Assembly (NCBI GenBank): GCA_029263555.1
Contig: JAJUFW010000020.1
Span: 1-14,225, forward strand
Reading direction: 5' to 3'
Source of the DNA: Alphaproteobacteria bacterium
GTDB taxonomy: Bacteria > Pseudomonadota > Alphaproteobacteria > DSM-16000 > Inquilinaceae
DNA length: 14,225 nt
Numbering within the stretch: the first letter of the stretch is position 1; every line of letters begins with the position of its first letter. Positions 7,641 to 13,395 of the stretch are shown piece by piece. Below the pieces are notes generated by a model. It did no database searches. It was not told the DNA's origin and saw only the letters and a list, made by a program, of their open reading frames with translations. The translations under genes were made by a program, and so were the position numbers.

Positions 7641-8460
7641 AGCCGTCGGCACTCTGCATGACGGCGGCGCCGACGATCTGGCTTCCGACGAACAGCGCCA
7701 GCGCGGCCACGACGACGGACGGGCCGGACGGGGTGTCCCACAGGAGCGAGGCATAGATCCCTCCCGTCACCGCCGCCGCTCCGAAGGCGCTGGCCAGCAC
7801 GGCCATCTGTTCCGGCGTCCGAGCGAACCGGCGGGCCGTTGCCGCCGGCACGATGAGGAGCGCGGTCACCAGCAGGATGCCGACGATCTTCATCGAGATG
7901 GCGATCACCACGGCCAGGAGCAGGGTGAACAGAAGTCTCGTCGCCAGAGCGTTGACGCCTTCGGCCCGGGCAAGCTCGTCATGGACTGTGACGGCCAGCA
8001 TCGGCCGCCAGATCGCCGCCAGGAGCGCCAGGACGACGACCGCGCCGGACCAGATCCAGGCGATGTCGCCGATCCCGATCGCGAGAATGTCACCGAACAG
8101 ATAGCTCAGGAGATCGATGCGCAGGGTTTCCATCGAAGCGAGCGCCACGAGCCCCAGCGCCAGCGTCGAATGGGAAAGAAGGCCCAGCAGGGTGTCCGTC
8201 GCTATCCGGCGCTGTTCCTGCAGCAGCACGATGATGACCGCGAGGATCGAGCAGGTGGCGACGACCCCTACCGTGAGGTCGATGGCGAGCAGGAATCCCA
8301 GGGCGACGCCGAGCAGCGCCGAATGGGCAAGGGTATCGCCGAAATAGGCCATCCGCCGCCAGACGACGAAGCAGCCGAGCGGGGCCGCGACGACGGCCAC
8401 GCCGATGCCGCCCAGAATCGCGCGGACGACGAAGTCGTCCAGAAGGCCGGAGAGCATCAT
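7639..8460 (-). CDS. znuB: Zinc ABC transporter permease ZnuB
   Basis: This 273-residue protein is the membrane permease of a high-affinity zinc importer of the ABC-3 family. It is hydrophobic throughout, with about eight membrane segments, and has family-typical stretches such as RRMAYFGDTLAHSALLGVAL (35-54) and KIVGILLVTALLIVPAATAR near residues 190-209. The start overlaps the znuC stop as ATGA, so the two are translated together and the ATPase next door is its partner. A manganese or iron permease of the same family is possible, but the Zur-type box upstream of znuC supports zinc. The gene converges with the cyclase gene, 30 bases away. No znuA follows or precedes it in the window. Confidence 0.9.
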   Translation of the reverse strand: MMLSGLLDDFVVRAILGGIGVAVVAAPLGCFVVWRRMAYFGDTLAHSALLGVALGFLLAIDLTVGVVATCSILAVIIVLLQEQRRIATDTLLGLLSHSTLALGLVALASMETLRIDLLSYLFGDILAIGIGDIAWIWSGAVVVLALLAAIWRPMLAVTVHDELARAEGVNALATRLLFTLLLAVVIAISMKIVGILLVTALLIVPAATARRFARTPEQMAVLASAFGAAAVTGGIYASLLWDTPSGPSVVVAALALFVGSQIVGAAVMQSADG

Positions 8461-9371
8461 CGGCCCTCCTTGGCGGGGCTGCAGCCGCAGCCGTGAGCGT
8501 GCCCGGGCGTACCGCCATGGTCATGCCCGTCCTGGTGTTCGTGCCCGCGGGCGCGGCGGTCGGAGGGTGCCGTGCCCGGATTGAGCGGCACCACCTCGCC
8601 GTCCAGCGTATGACGGTGCGCGTGGGCGTGGCGATAGACCGCCATGCTTGCGGCAGCGCGCGGGCCGAAAAGAGCGCGGTACTCGGGATGCTCGCTCACC
8701 GACTCCGGCGTACCGGCGCAGCAGACGTGCCGGTTCAGGCACAGCACCCGATCGGTCGCGGCCATCACGACATGCAGGTCGTGGGAGACGAGGACGATGC
8801 CGCAGCCCCGTTCGTCGCGGATCCGGCGGATCAGTTCATAGAGCTCCGCCTGTCCCTGGAAGTCGACATTCTGCGTCGGTTCGTCCAGGACCAGGAGGGA
8901 GGGCGCGCGCAGCAGCGCTCTCGCCAGCAGCACGCGCTGCATCTCCCCGCCCGAAAGGGTCTGAACCTGCCGGTCGATGAGCGGACCGGCGCCGACCTCC
9001 TCCAGGCTGGCTTCGATGCTGCGCCGGTCGACGCGGCGGGTCAGCGACATGAGCCGGCTGACGGTGAGCGGCAGCACCGGATCGGCGACCAGCCGCTGCG
9101 GCACATAGCCGATTGTGGCTCCGGGCCGGGTCGCGACCGTGCCGGTGAACGTCCGGACGAGGCCCAGGATCGTGCGGACGAGCGTGCTTTTGCCGGCGCC
9201 GTTCGGGCCGATGATCGTGACGATCTCACCCGGCTTGATGGACAGGGAGACCCGTTCCAGGGCGACCTTGCGTCCGAATCTGACGCCAATGTTCTCGAGA
9301 CGCACCAGCGGCGTTGTGTCTGGGGCCGCGCGATTGTCGCGAACCCGGGCGGGGGCCGAGAGGCTCGGCAT
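8457..9371 (-). CDS. znuC: Zinc ABC transporter ATPase ZnuC with His-rich tail
   Basis: This 304-residue cytoplasmic ATPase powers zinc import with ZnuB. Visible motifs are Walker A GPNGAGKST (55-63), signature LSGGEMQR (139-146), Walker B LLVLDEP (159-165) and the H-loop His197. The C-terminus beyond about 245 is unusual: ten histidines between 248 and 293 in HxH and HxHxH patterns, then CGC at 295-297, a likely metal-binding tail. Some proteobacterial ZnuC proteins carry such tails. I chose the ATG at 9371, with GGAG six bases upstream and the ATPase fold beginning about 20 residues later; a longer frame from 9437 would start beside the Zur box. Regulation by Zur is likely from the palindrome at 9443-9455. 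It overlaps znuB by four bases. Confidence 0.92.
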   Translation of the reverse strand: MPSLSAPARVRDNRAAPDTTPLVRLENIGVRFGRKVALERVSLSIKPGEIVTIIGPNGAGKSTLVRTILGLVRTFTGTVATRPGATIGYVPQRLVADPVLPLTVSRLMSLTRRVDRRSIEASLEEVGAGPLIDRQVQTLSGGEMQRVLLARALLRAPSLLVLDEPTQNVDFQGQAELYELIRRIRDERGCGIVLVSHDLHVVMAATDRVLCLNRHVCCAGTPESVSEHPEYRALFGPRAAASMAVYRHAHAHRHTLDGEVVPLNPGTAPSDRRARGHEHQDGHDHGGTPGHAHGCGCSPAKEGR

Positions 9372-9442
9372 GGGGGACTCCGGTAAGGCCTGGAAACGGG
9401 CAGGCCGCCGAACGGTTCCGGCCCGGGCGGCCTGCAAGTCAT

Positions 9443-9455
9443 GTTATACTATAAC
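9443..9455. promoter_or_regulatory. Zur box (zinc-responsive operator)
   Basis: GTTATA-C-TATAAC is a perfect 13-base palindrome about a central base, in an AT-rich island 72 bases upstream of the znuC start. It is preceded by AT, giving ATGTTATA. Proteobacterial Zur boxes share the core TGTTATAnTATAAC, so zinc-dependent repression of znuCB is likely. The site lies downstream of the solute-binding protein stop, so it serves znuCB only. Confidence 0.8.
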
Positions 9456-9505
9456 CTTTCCCGTCCTGTCACCGTTCCCGATCCGAACTTCCGCGCACCG
9501 GGCGC

Positions 9506-10240
9506 CTAATTGTAACGGCCGCGGATCGCCGCGGCGGTTCCGTCCCGTTCCAGGGCATCGAGGGCTTCCTGGAGACGGTCGATCGTGTCGTCCGCGACGG
9601 CCGGATTGCAGGCGAGGCTCAGAACCATGGTGCGGAACCGATGCAGCACCCGCAGGTCGGTCATGCCCTCCTGCCGGGCAAGCCACGGACCCAGGAGGCT
9701 CCCCGTCGCCCACAGATCGATCCGTCCGGCGGTCAGAAGCTTGACGTTGTGGCGGTCTTCCGGCGCGGTCAGGACAGTGAACCCGTTCTTCTTCAGGAAA
9801 TTGGCCGTGGCGTCGCCCCGGTAGCCGCCGATGACATAGGGGCGGGCGGCCTCCAGCGAATCGATCTTGATCGGGCTGTCGGGCCTGGCCAGAAAGACCC
9901 AGTCGTTGCTGACCAGCGGTCCCACCCATTTGAACAGGGGCAGGCGGTCCTCCGTCTCGGTCGTGGAGAAGACGCACGCATTGGGGTTCGTCAGCGCCTC
10001 GTCATAGGCCCGCTGCCAGGGGAGCATTTCGATCGTATAGCGGCCCACGGCCGCCTTCTCCATCATCGCCCTTACCAGATCCGTGGACATGCCCAGGATC
10101 TTGCCGGTCGTCGATTCCGAGAAGTTGAAAGGGGGATATTCCTCGGTCGTCAGACGGATGTAGTGCGAATCGGCAGCGGCAGGCTGAGCCAAGGAAAGCA
10201 TGAGCGCGAGGGCTGCCAGAGGCACGGCGCACTTGGCCAC
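9506..10240 (-). CDS. Secreted family 3 solute-binding protein (PBPb type)
   Basis: This 244-residue protein has an N-terminal signal peptide (about 1-23, hydrophobic ALALMLSL core, PAAA before the cut) and then a periplasmic type II binding fold. Typical features are RLTTEEYPPFNF (29-40), LPWQRAYDEAL (73-83) and the stretch TETEDRLPLFKWVGPL (94-109). Such proteins bind amino acids or related small molecules and either feed ABC importers or act as sensors. No ABC permease of the polar amino acid type is near; instead the gene is divergent from a membrane histidine kinase, which suggests a sensing role. The start is GTG at 10240 with AGGGGGA about ten bases upstream; no ATG that keeps the signal peptide exists. 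It ends 135 bases before znuC and is not part of the zinc operon. It is not ZnuA: it lacks that family's His-rich loop and fold. Confidence 0.87.
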   Translation of the reverse strand: MAKCAVPLAALALMLSLAQPAAADSHYIRLTTEEYPPFNFSESTTGKILGMSTDLVRAMMEKAAVGRYTIEMLPWQRAYDEALTNPNACVFSTTETEDRLPLFKWVGPLVSNDWVFLARPDSPIKIDSLEAARPYVIGGYRGDATANFLKKNGFTVLTAPEDRHNVKLLTAGRIDLWATGSLLGPWLARQEGMTDLRVLHRFRTMVLSLACNPAVADDTIDRLQEALDALERDGTAAAIRGRYN

Positions 10241-10274
10241 GGTTCGAAATCCCCCTGCTGCAATACGTTTATTG

Positions 10275-10296
10275 TTTGATAAAAGAATCTATCAAA
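10275..10296. promoter_or_regulatory. Inverted repeat TTTGATA-N8-TATCAAA in divergent promoter
   Basis: A perfect 7-base inverted repeat with an 8-base spacer sits in the most AT-rich patch between the solute-binding protein gene and the second kinase gene. Its size, symmetry and place between divergent starts suggest an operator for a dimeric regulator that could control both genes. Its TTGATA half-sites could also serve as -35 elements in either direction, though I see no convincing -10 partner. Confidence 0.4.
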
Positions 10297-10369
10297 TTAT
10301 CCGGTATGCAAGATGATCGGACATGGACGCATCGCCCAAAGGTCCGGCGACAGGGGAGGAAAGCCGTTC

Positions 10370-10393
10370 ATGGGCACGCGGGAGGGCCCTTGA
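10370..10393 (+). promoter_or_regulatory. Seven-codon leader ORF upstream of the second kinase
   Basis: An ATG at 10370 preceded by GGGGAGGA at nine bases opens a seven-residue ORF, MGTREGP, whose TGA overlaps a TTG codon in the kinase frame (TTGA, 10390-10393). It has the best ribosome binding site in the region. It may feed terminating ribosomes to the kinase start, a translational coupling or leader-peptide arrangement. It contains no codon run that would suggest a specific attenuation signal. Confidence 0.35.
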
Positions 10394-12300
10394 CCATCGG
10401 GCATGTGACGCATCGGCTATCGCTCAGGCACGCGATCATATCGGTCCTGGCCGCGGCGGTACTCGGGCTCGTGATGACCTTCGCCAGCCTTGCGTTCGAC
10501 CTTGCGCAGGAGCGGGACCGGATCAGCGCGACCGTCGCTGAGACCGGACGCGCCATGCTGGGGCCTGCGACTCGGGCTACCTTCGTGCTGGATCCGGCGC
10601 TTGCCGAAAGCATCGTCGTCGGCCTCGTCAACAACGGCATCTTCGCCAATGCCCGGATCTACGACGACCATGGCCGGGTCCTGGCCGAGGTCGGGGGACC
10701 GTCATCGGCTCACGTCGGGTTGGCCGGCCGGCTACTGCTCCGGGATCTGCACGGCATTCGGGTTCCGCTGATCGTCGAACGGCCGAACCCGGTCTCCGGC
10801 GCGCTGGAAAAGCTGGTCGTCGGCAGGCTCATGGCGGATCTCGACGACGGCGCCATCCTCGCCCGCCTGCTCGACCGGGCGGGGACCATGCTGCTGTTCG
10901 GGCTGACGCAGACGCTGCTTCTGGGTGTTGTTCTGGTCGTCGTCTACCAATTCCTTCTCTCTCGCCCCATTCTCGCGCTGGCCGAGGACGTGCGGAAGGT
11001 CGACCCTCGCGAACCGGCGGCGACGCTGCTGCGCGTGCCGCGCGGTCACGAAAGGACCGAACTGGGCTTCCTGGTCGGAAAAACCAACGCCCTTCTTCGC
11101 CAGTTCGCGGCCACCCTCAGGCGCGGCGAGAGGATCCAGGACGAGTTGCGGCGCGAGCGCGCCCATCTCGACAGCATCATGGAAAGCGTGATCGACGCGA
11201 TCATCACGACCAATTCGGACCTTCGGGTCCAGCGGATCAATCATGCCGCGGTCAGGCTGTTCGGCTACGAGCAGGCGGAGCTGCGCGGACTGCCGATGAG
11301 CCATCTCTTCGCCCCGGAGGATTGGTCGGTCGTCGAATCGGCATTCCGTGCCGCCAGCAGCGATCCCAGCCCGGAGGAGGGCGATCACCAGGAGGTCACG
11401 GCCCGCGACCGCGACGGGCGGTCCATCCCCGTGTCGATCGGCGTCAGCCGCATGAAATTCGCGTCCGGCCGGAACTTCGTCTGCGTCGTCAGGGACATCA
11501 CCGCGCGCAAGCTGTCCAAACGCCGCTTGGCGGAAGCCCTGCGCGAGGCGGAGGAGGCCAATCGGGCCAAGTCCCAGTTCCTCGCCACCATGAGCCACGA
11601 GCTCCGGACGCCGTTGAACGCGATCATCGGATTCTCCGACATGATTCGCGGCGAGCTGCTGGGACCGGTCGGGGTGCCCGCCTATCGGGAATACGCCCGG
11701 GACATCAGCGAAAGCGGCACCCATCTGCTGGCGATCATCAACGACATCCTGGACATCTCGAAGATCGAGGCCGGGCAGGCCCGGATCGAGCCCGAATGGC
11801 TGGATGCCGGGCAACTGATCGCGGGCTGCGTCGGGCTGCTGCAGCATCAGGCGGAAGCCGCCGGCGTGCGCGTCACGCAGGAGGTGGAACCCGGTTGCCC
11901 CGCGCTCTATGCGGATTCTCGGTCCCTGAAGCAGATCGTCATCAACCTGATGTCCAACGCCATCAAGTTCACGCCCTCCGGGGGGCGGGTCCGGATCTCG
12001 ATCGGGCCCGGCGCCGATGGCGGCGTCAGGATCGCCGTTGCCGATACCGGCATCGGCATCGCGGAAGAGGATCTCGCCCGGATCTGGCGGCCTTTCGAGC
12101 AGGTCGAGAACGCGCTGTCGAGGCGGAAGGGTGGCACGGGCCTGGGCCTGCCGCTGGTCAAGCGGCTGGCGGACCTGCACGGTGCCGAGATCACGATCGA
12201 AAGCCGGCTGGGGGAGGGGACTATTGTCGGTATCGAGTTCCCCTGCGCAGCGATCCCCGAGCGGGGACGTGGCGGAGCGCTGACGGTTTCCGGCCGGTAA
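10390..12300 (+). CDS. Membrane HAMP-PAS sensor histidine kinase
   Basis: Starting at the TTG 10390 this is a 636-residue inner-membrane kinase. It has a membrane segment at about 16-36, a periplasmic region to about 166, a second membrane segment (167-189), a HAMP-like linker (190-240), a PAS domain (259-375), HisKA with His403 in MSHELRTPL, Asn523 in the N box, DTGIG at 552-556 and GGTGLGL from 581. All catalytic motifs are intact. The start is uncertain: the frame extends to a TTG at 10276 and an ATG at 10306, but neither has a Shine-Dalgarno and the extra residues look non-coding. The TTG at 10390 has GGAGG four bases away, overlaps a leader ORF stop, and places the first membrane segment normally. 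It is divergent from a solute-binding protein that may be its ligand-bearing partner. No response regulator is adjacent, so it may act on one elsewhere. Confidence 0.88.
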   Translation: MTIGHVTHRLSLRHAIISVLAAAVLGLVMTFASLAFDLAQERDRISATVAETGRAMLGPATRATFVLDPALAESIVVGLVNNGIFANARIYDDHGRVLAEVGGPSSAHVGLAGRLLLRDLHGIRVPLIVERPNPVSGALEKLVVGRLMADLDDGAILARLLDRAGTMLLFGLTQTLLLGVVLVVVYQFLLSRPILALAEDVRKVDPREPAATLLRVPRGHERTELGFLVGKTNALLRQFAATLRRGERIQDELRRERAHLDSIMESVIDAIITTNSDLRVQRINHAAVRLFGYEQAELRGLPMSHLFAPEDWSVVESAFRAASSDPSPEEGDHQEVTARDRDGRSIPVSIGVSRMKFASGRNFVCVVRDITARKLSKRRLAEALREAEEANRAKSQFLATMSHELRTPLNAIIGFSDMIRGELLGPVGVPAYREYARDISESGTHLLAIINDILDISKIEAGQARIEPEWLDAGQLIAGCVGLLQHQAEAAGVRVTQEVEPGCPALYADSRSLKQIVINLMSNAIKFTPSGGRVRISIGPGADGGVRIAVADTGIGIAEEDLARIWRPFEQVENALSRRKGGTGLGLPLVKRLADLHGAEITIESRLGEGTIVGIEFPCAAIPERGRGGALTVSGR

Positions 12301-12318
12301 CGCCCGTCACCGGCCGGA
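12289..12318. terminator. Perfect hairpin spanning two convergent stop codons
   Basis: TCCGGCCGGT and ACCGGCCGGA form a perfect 10-base stem with a 10-base loop. The kinase stop (TAA, 12298-12300) and the lipB stop (12307-12309 on the other strand) both fall inside it, so it also encodes the last residues of both proteins. It can fold in either transcript and probably serves as a shared bidirectional terminator, although no T-tract follows on either side. Confidence 0.6.
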
Positions 12319-13050
12319 TTCGAACACCTCGTCCCAGGCAGCGCGGAGCGCCGCGTCGACCTCGTCCATCGTCACGAGCCGGCCGAGATCGACCAGCGAC
12401 GTCACCCCATGGTCGGAGATTCCGCAGGGAACGATGCCGTTGAAATGCGAGAGATCCGGCTCGACGTTGAGGGCGACGCCATGGAAGGTGACCCAGCGCC
12501 GCACGCGGACCCCGATCGCGGCGATCTTGTCCTCGCGGCCGGGCAGTCCGCCCTCGCGGCCCCGGTCGATCCAGATGCCGACCCGCCCGTCCCGCCGTTC
12601 CCCGCGAACACCGAAGCGATCCAGGGTCCGGATCAGCCATTCTTCCAGGCTCCAGACGAAATGCCGCACGTCCGGTCCGCGCCGCTTCAGGTCCAGCATG
12701 ACGTAGGCGATCCGCTGGCCGGGGCCGTGATAGGTGTACTGGCCACCGCGCCCCGCCCGGTAGACCGGGAATCGGTCGGGCTGGAGAAGATCCCGGGAAT
12801 CGGCGCTGGTGCCGGCGGTGTAGAGAGGCGGATGCTCCAGAAGCCAGACAAGCTCCGGGGCCTCGCCCCGCGCGATCCGCTCGACCCTCGCCTCCATCTC
12901 CGCAAGCGCGTCCGGATAGGAGACCGGGGCGTCGCTGATGCGCCATTCGGGGCCGCCGGACGGGCGTTCTTCCGCCTTGGAAGTGGGCTCGGGAAGGGGG
13001 GGCAAAAAATCTTCGCCCCCGACCCCCTTCAATTCCTTGATAACGGTCAT
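12307..13050 (-). CDS. lipB: Octanoyltransferase LipB
   Basis: LipB (EC 2.3.1.181) moves the octanoyl group from acyl carrier protein to lipoyl domains, the first step of lipoate synthesis. This 247-residue protein shows the family motifs RGGQYTYHGPGQ (101-112), the catalytic Lys175 in KIAAIGVRVRRWVTFHG and the acyl-carrying Cys209 in PCGI. The catalytic domain begins near residue 36; the first 35 residues are a Pro/Glu/Gly-rich extension absent from the E. coli enzyme. The ATG at 13050 has GGGGAG 12 bases upstream, a long spacing, but no better start is visible: the next in-frame methionine (52) would cut into the domain. The extension is encoded by homopolymer runs (seven C, six T on the coding strand). 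LipA is not in the window. The gene converges with the kinase, six bases apart. Confidence 0.94.
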   Translation of the reverse strand: MTVIKELKGVGGEDFLPPLPEPTSKAEERPSGGPEWRISDAPVSYPDALAEMEARVERIARGEAPELVWLLEHPPLYTAGTSADSRDLLQPDRFPVYRAGRGGQYTYHGPGQRIAYVMLDLKRRGPDVRHFVWSLEEWLIRTLDRFGVRGERRDGRVGIWIDRGREGGLPGREDKIAAIGVRVRRWVTFHGVALNVEPDLSHFNGIVPCGISDHGVTSLVDLGRLVTMDEVDAALRAAWDEVFESGR

Positions 13051-13083
13051 GCTATTTGCTATCTCCCCTCAGCCTTCAACGCA

Positions 13084-13110
13084 AGCACCCCGCCGGTGAG
13101 GCCGGGTGCT
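13084..13110. repeat. Hairpin between lipB and the tRNA gene
   Basis: AGCACCC at 13084-13090 pairs with GGGTGCT at 13104-13110; after one C-C mismatch, GCC (13092-13094) pairs with GGC (13100-13102) around the loop GGTGA. It lies between the divergent lipB start and tRNA start, where a terminator is not needed for either, so it may be an operator, a 5' leader structure of the lipB mRNA, or chance. Confidence 0.35.
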
Positions 13111-13124
13111 CCGAAGACGACAGT

Positions 13125-13211
13125 GCGGTCGTGGCGGAATTGGTAGACGCGCAGCGTTGAGGTCGCTGTGGCCGAGAGGCCGTGGAAGTTCGAGTCTTCT
13201 CGACCGCACCA
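13125..13211 (+). tRNA. tRNA-Leu (anticodon GAG)
   Basis: The 87-base gene folds as a complete class II tRNA. The acceptor stem pairs GCGGTCG (13125-13131) with CGACCGC (13201-13207), followed by discriminator A and an encoded CCA. The D arm is GCGGAATTGGTAGACGC, the anticodon stem CAGCG/CGCTG encloses loop TTGAGGT with anticodon GAG at 13159-13161, the long variable arm is GGCC-GAGA-GGCC (13170-13181), and the T arm has TTCGAGT. The long variable arm and discriminator A fit leucine. It reads CUC and CUU codons. Confidence 0.97.
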
Positions 13212-13319
13212 TTCACCGGGCCAGCCCATCGGATCCATCGCCTCCGGGCGGGATCGGGCGGACCGGTCGCTTTCCTGCAAAATCCCGACGGCAGAGGGCC
13301 GAGGCCCGGTCCAATCGGA

Positions 13320-13340
13320 CGCCCCGGCGTTGACGGGGCG
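13320..13340 (+). terminator. Candidate terminator hairpin between tRNA and cimA
   Basis: CGCCCCG and CGGGGCG pair as a perfect 7-base stem around the loop GCGTTGA, followed by CGCTTT. The weak T-run makes intrinsic termination of the tRNA transcript uncertain. It could alternatively be a structure in a cimA leader, since it ends 55 bases before the cimA start. Confidence 0.35.
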
Positions 13341-13395
13341 CGCTTTGCCGTGCGAAACCAACGGCCATCCTTAAGAAATCAGCCGATTCCACGTC

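Noticed and set aside
8493..9386. A 297-codon plus-strand frame opposite znuC
   Set aside because: It is the antisense of an obvious ABC ATPase with all motifs intact and shows no domain of its own.
9506..10240. Idea that the solute-binding protein is ZnuA for the adjacent znuCB
   Set aside because: Its motifs are those of family 3 amino-acid-type binding proteins, it lacks a His-rich loop, and the Zur box lies after its stop codon, so it is outside the zinc operon.
10732..12180. A 482-codon open frame antisense to the HAMP-PAS kinase
   Set aside because: Low-complexity, Asp/Arg/Gln-rich shadow of the kinase codons with no family match; the plus-strand kinase motifs are clear.
12409..13146. 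A 245-codon plus-strand frame opposite lipB
   Set aside because: The opposite strand has the LipB catalytic Lys and Cys and the conserved RGG...HGPGQ motif; this is its shadow.
13059..13361. A 100-codon minus-strand frame across the tRNA gene
   Set aside because: It contains the GREDSNFHGLSATATSTLRV-type peptide that arises from translating the antisense of a tRNA-Leu gene, a familiar false protein.
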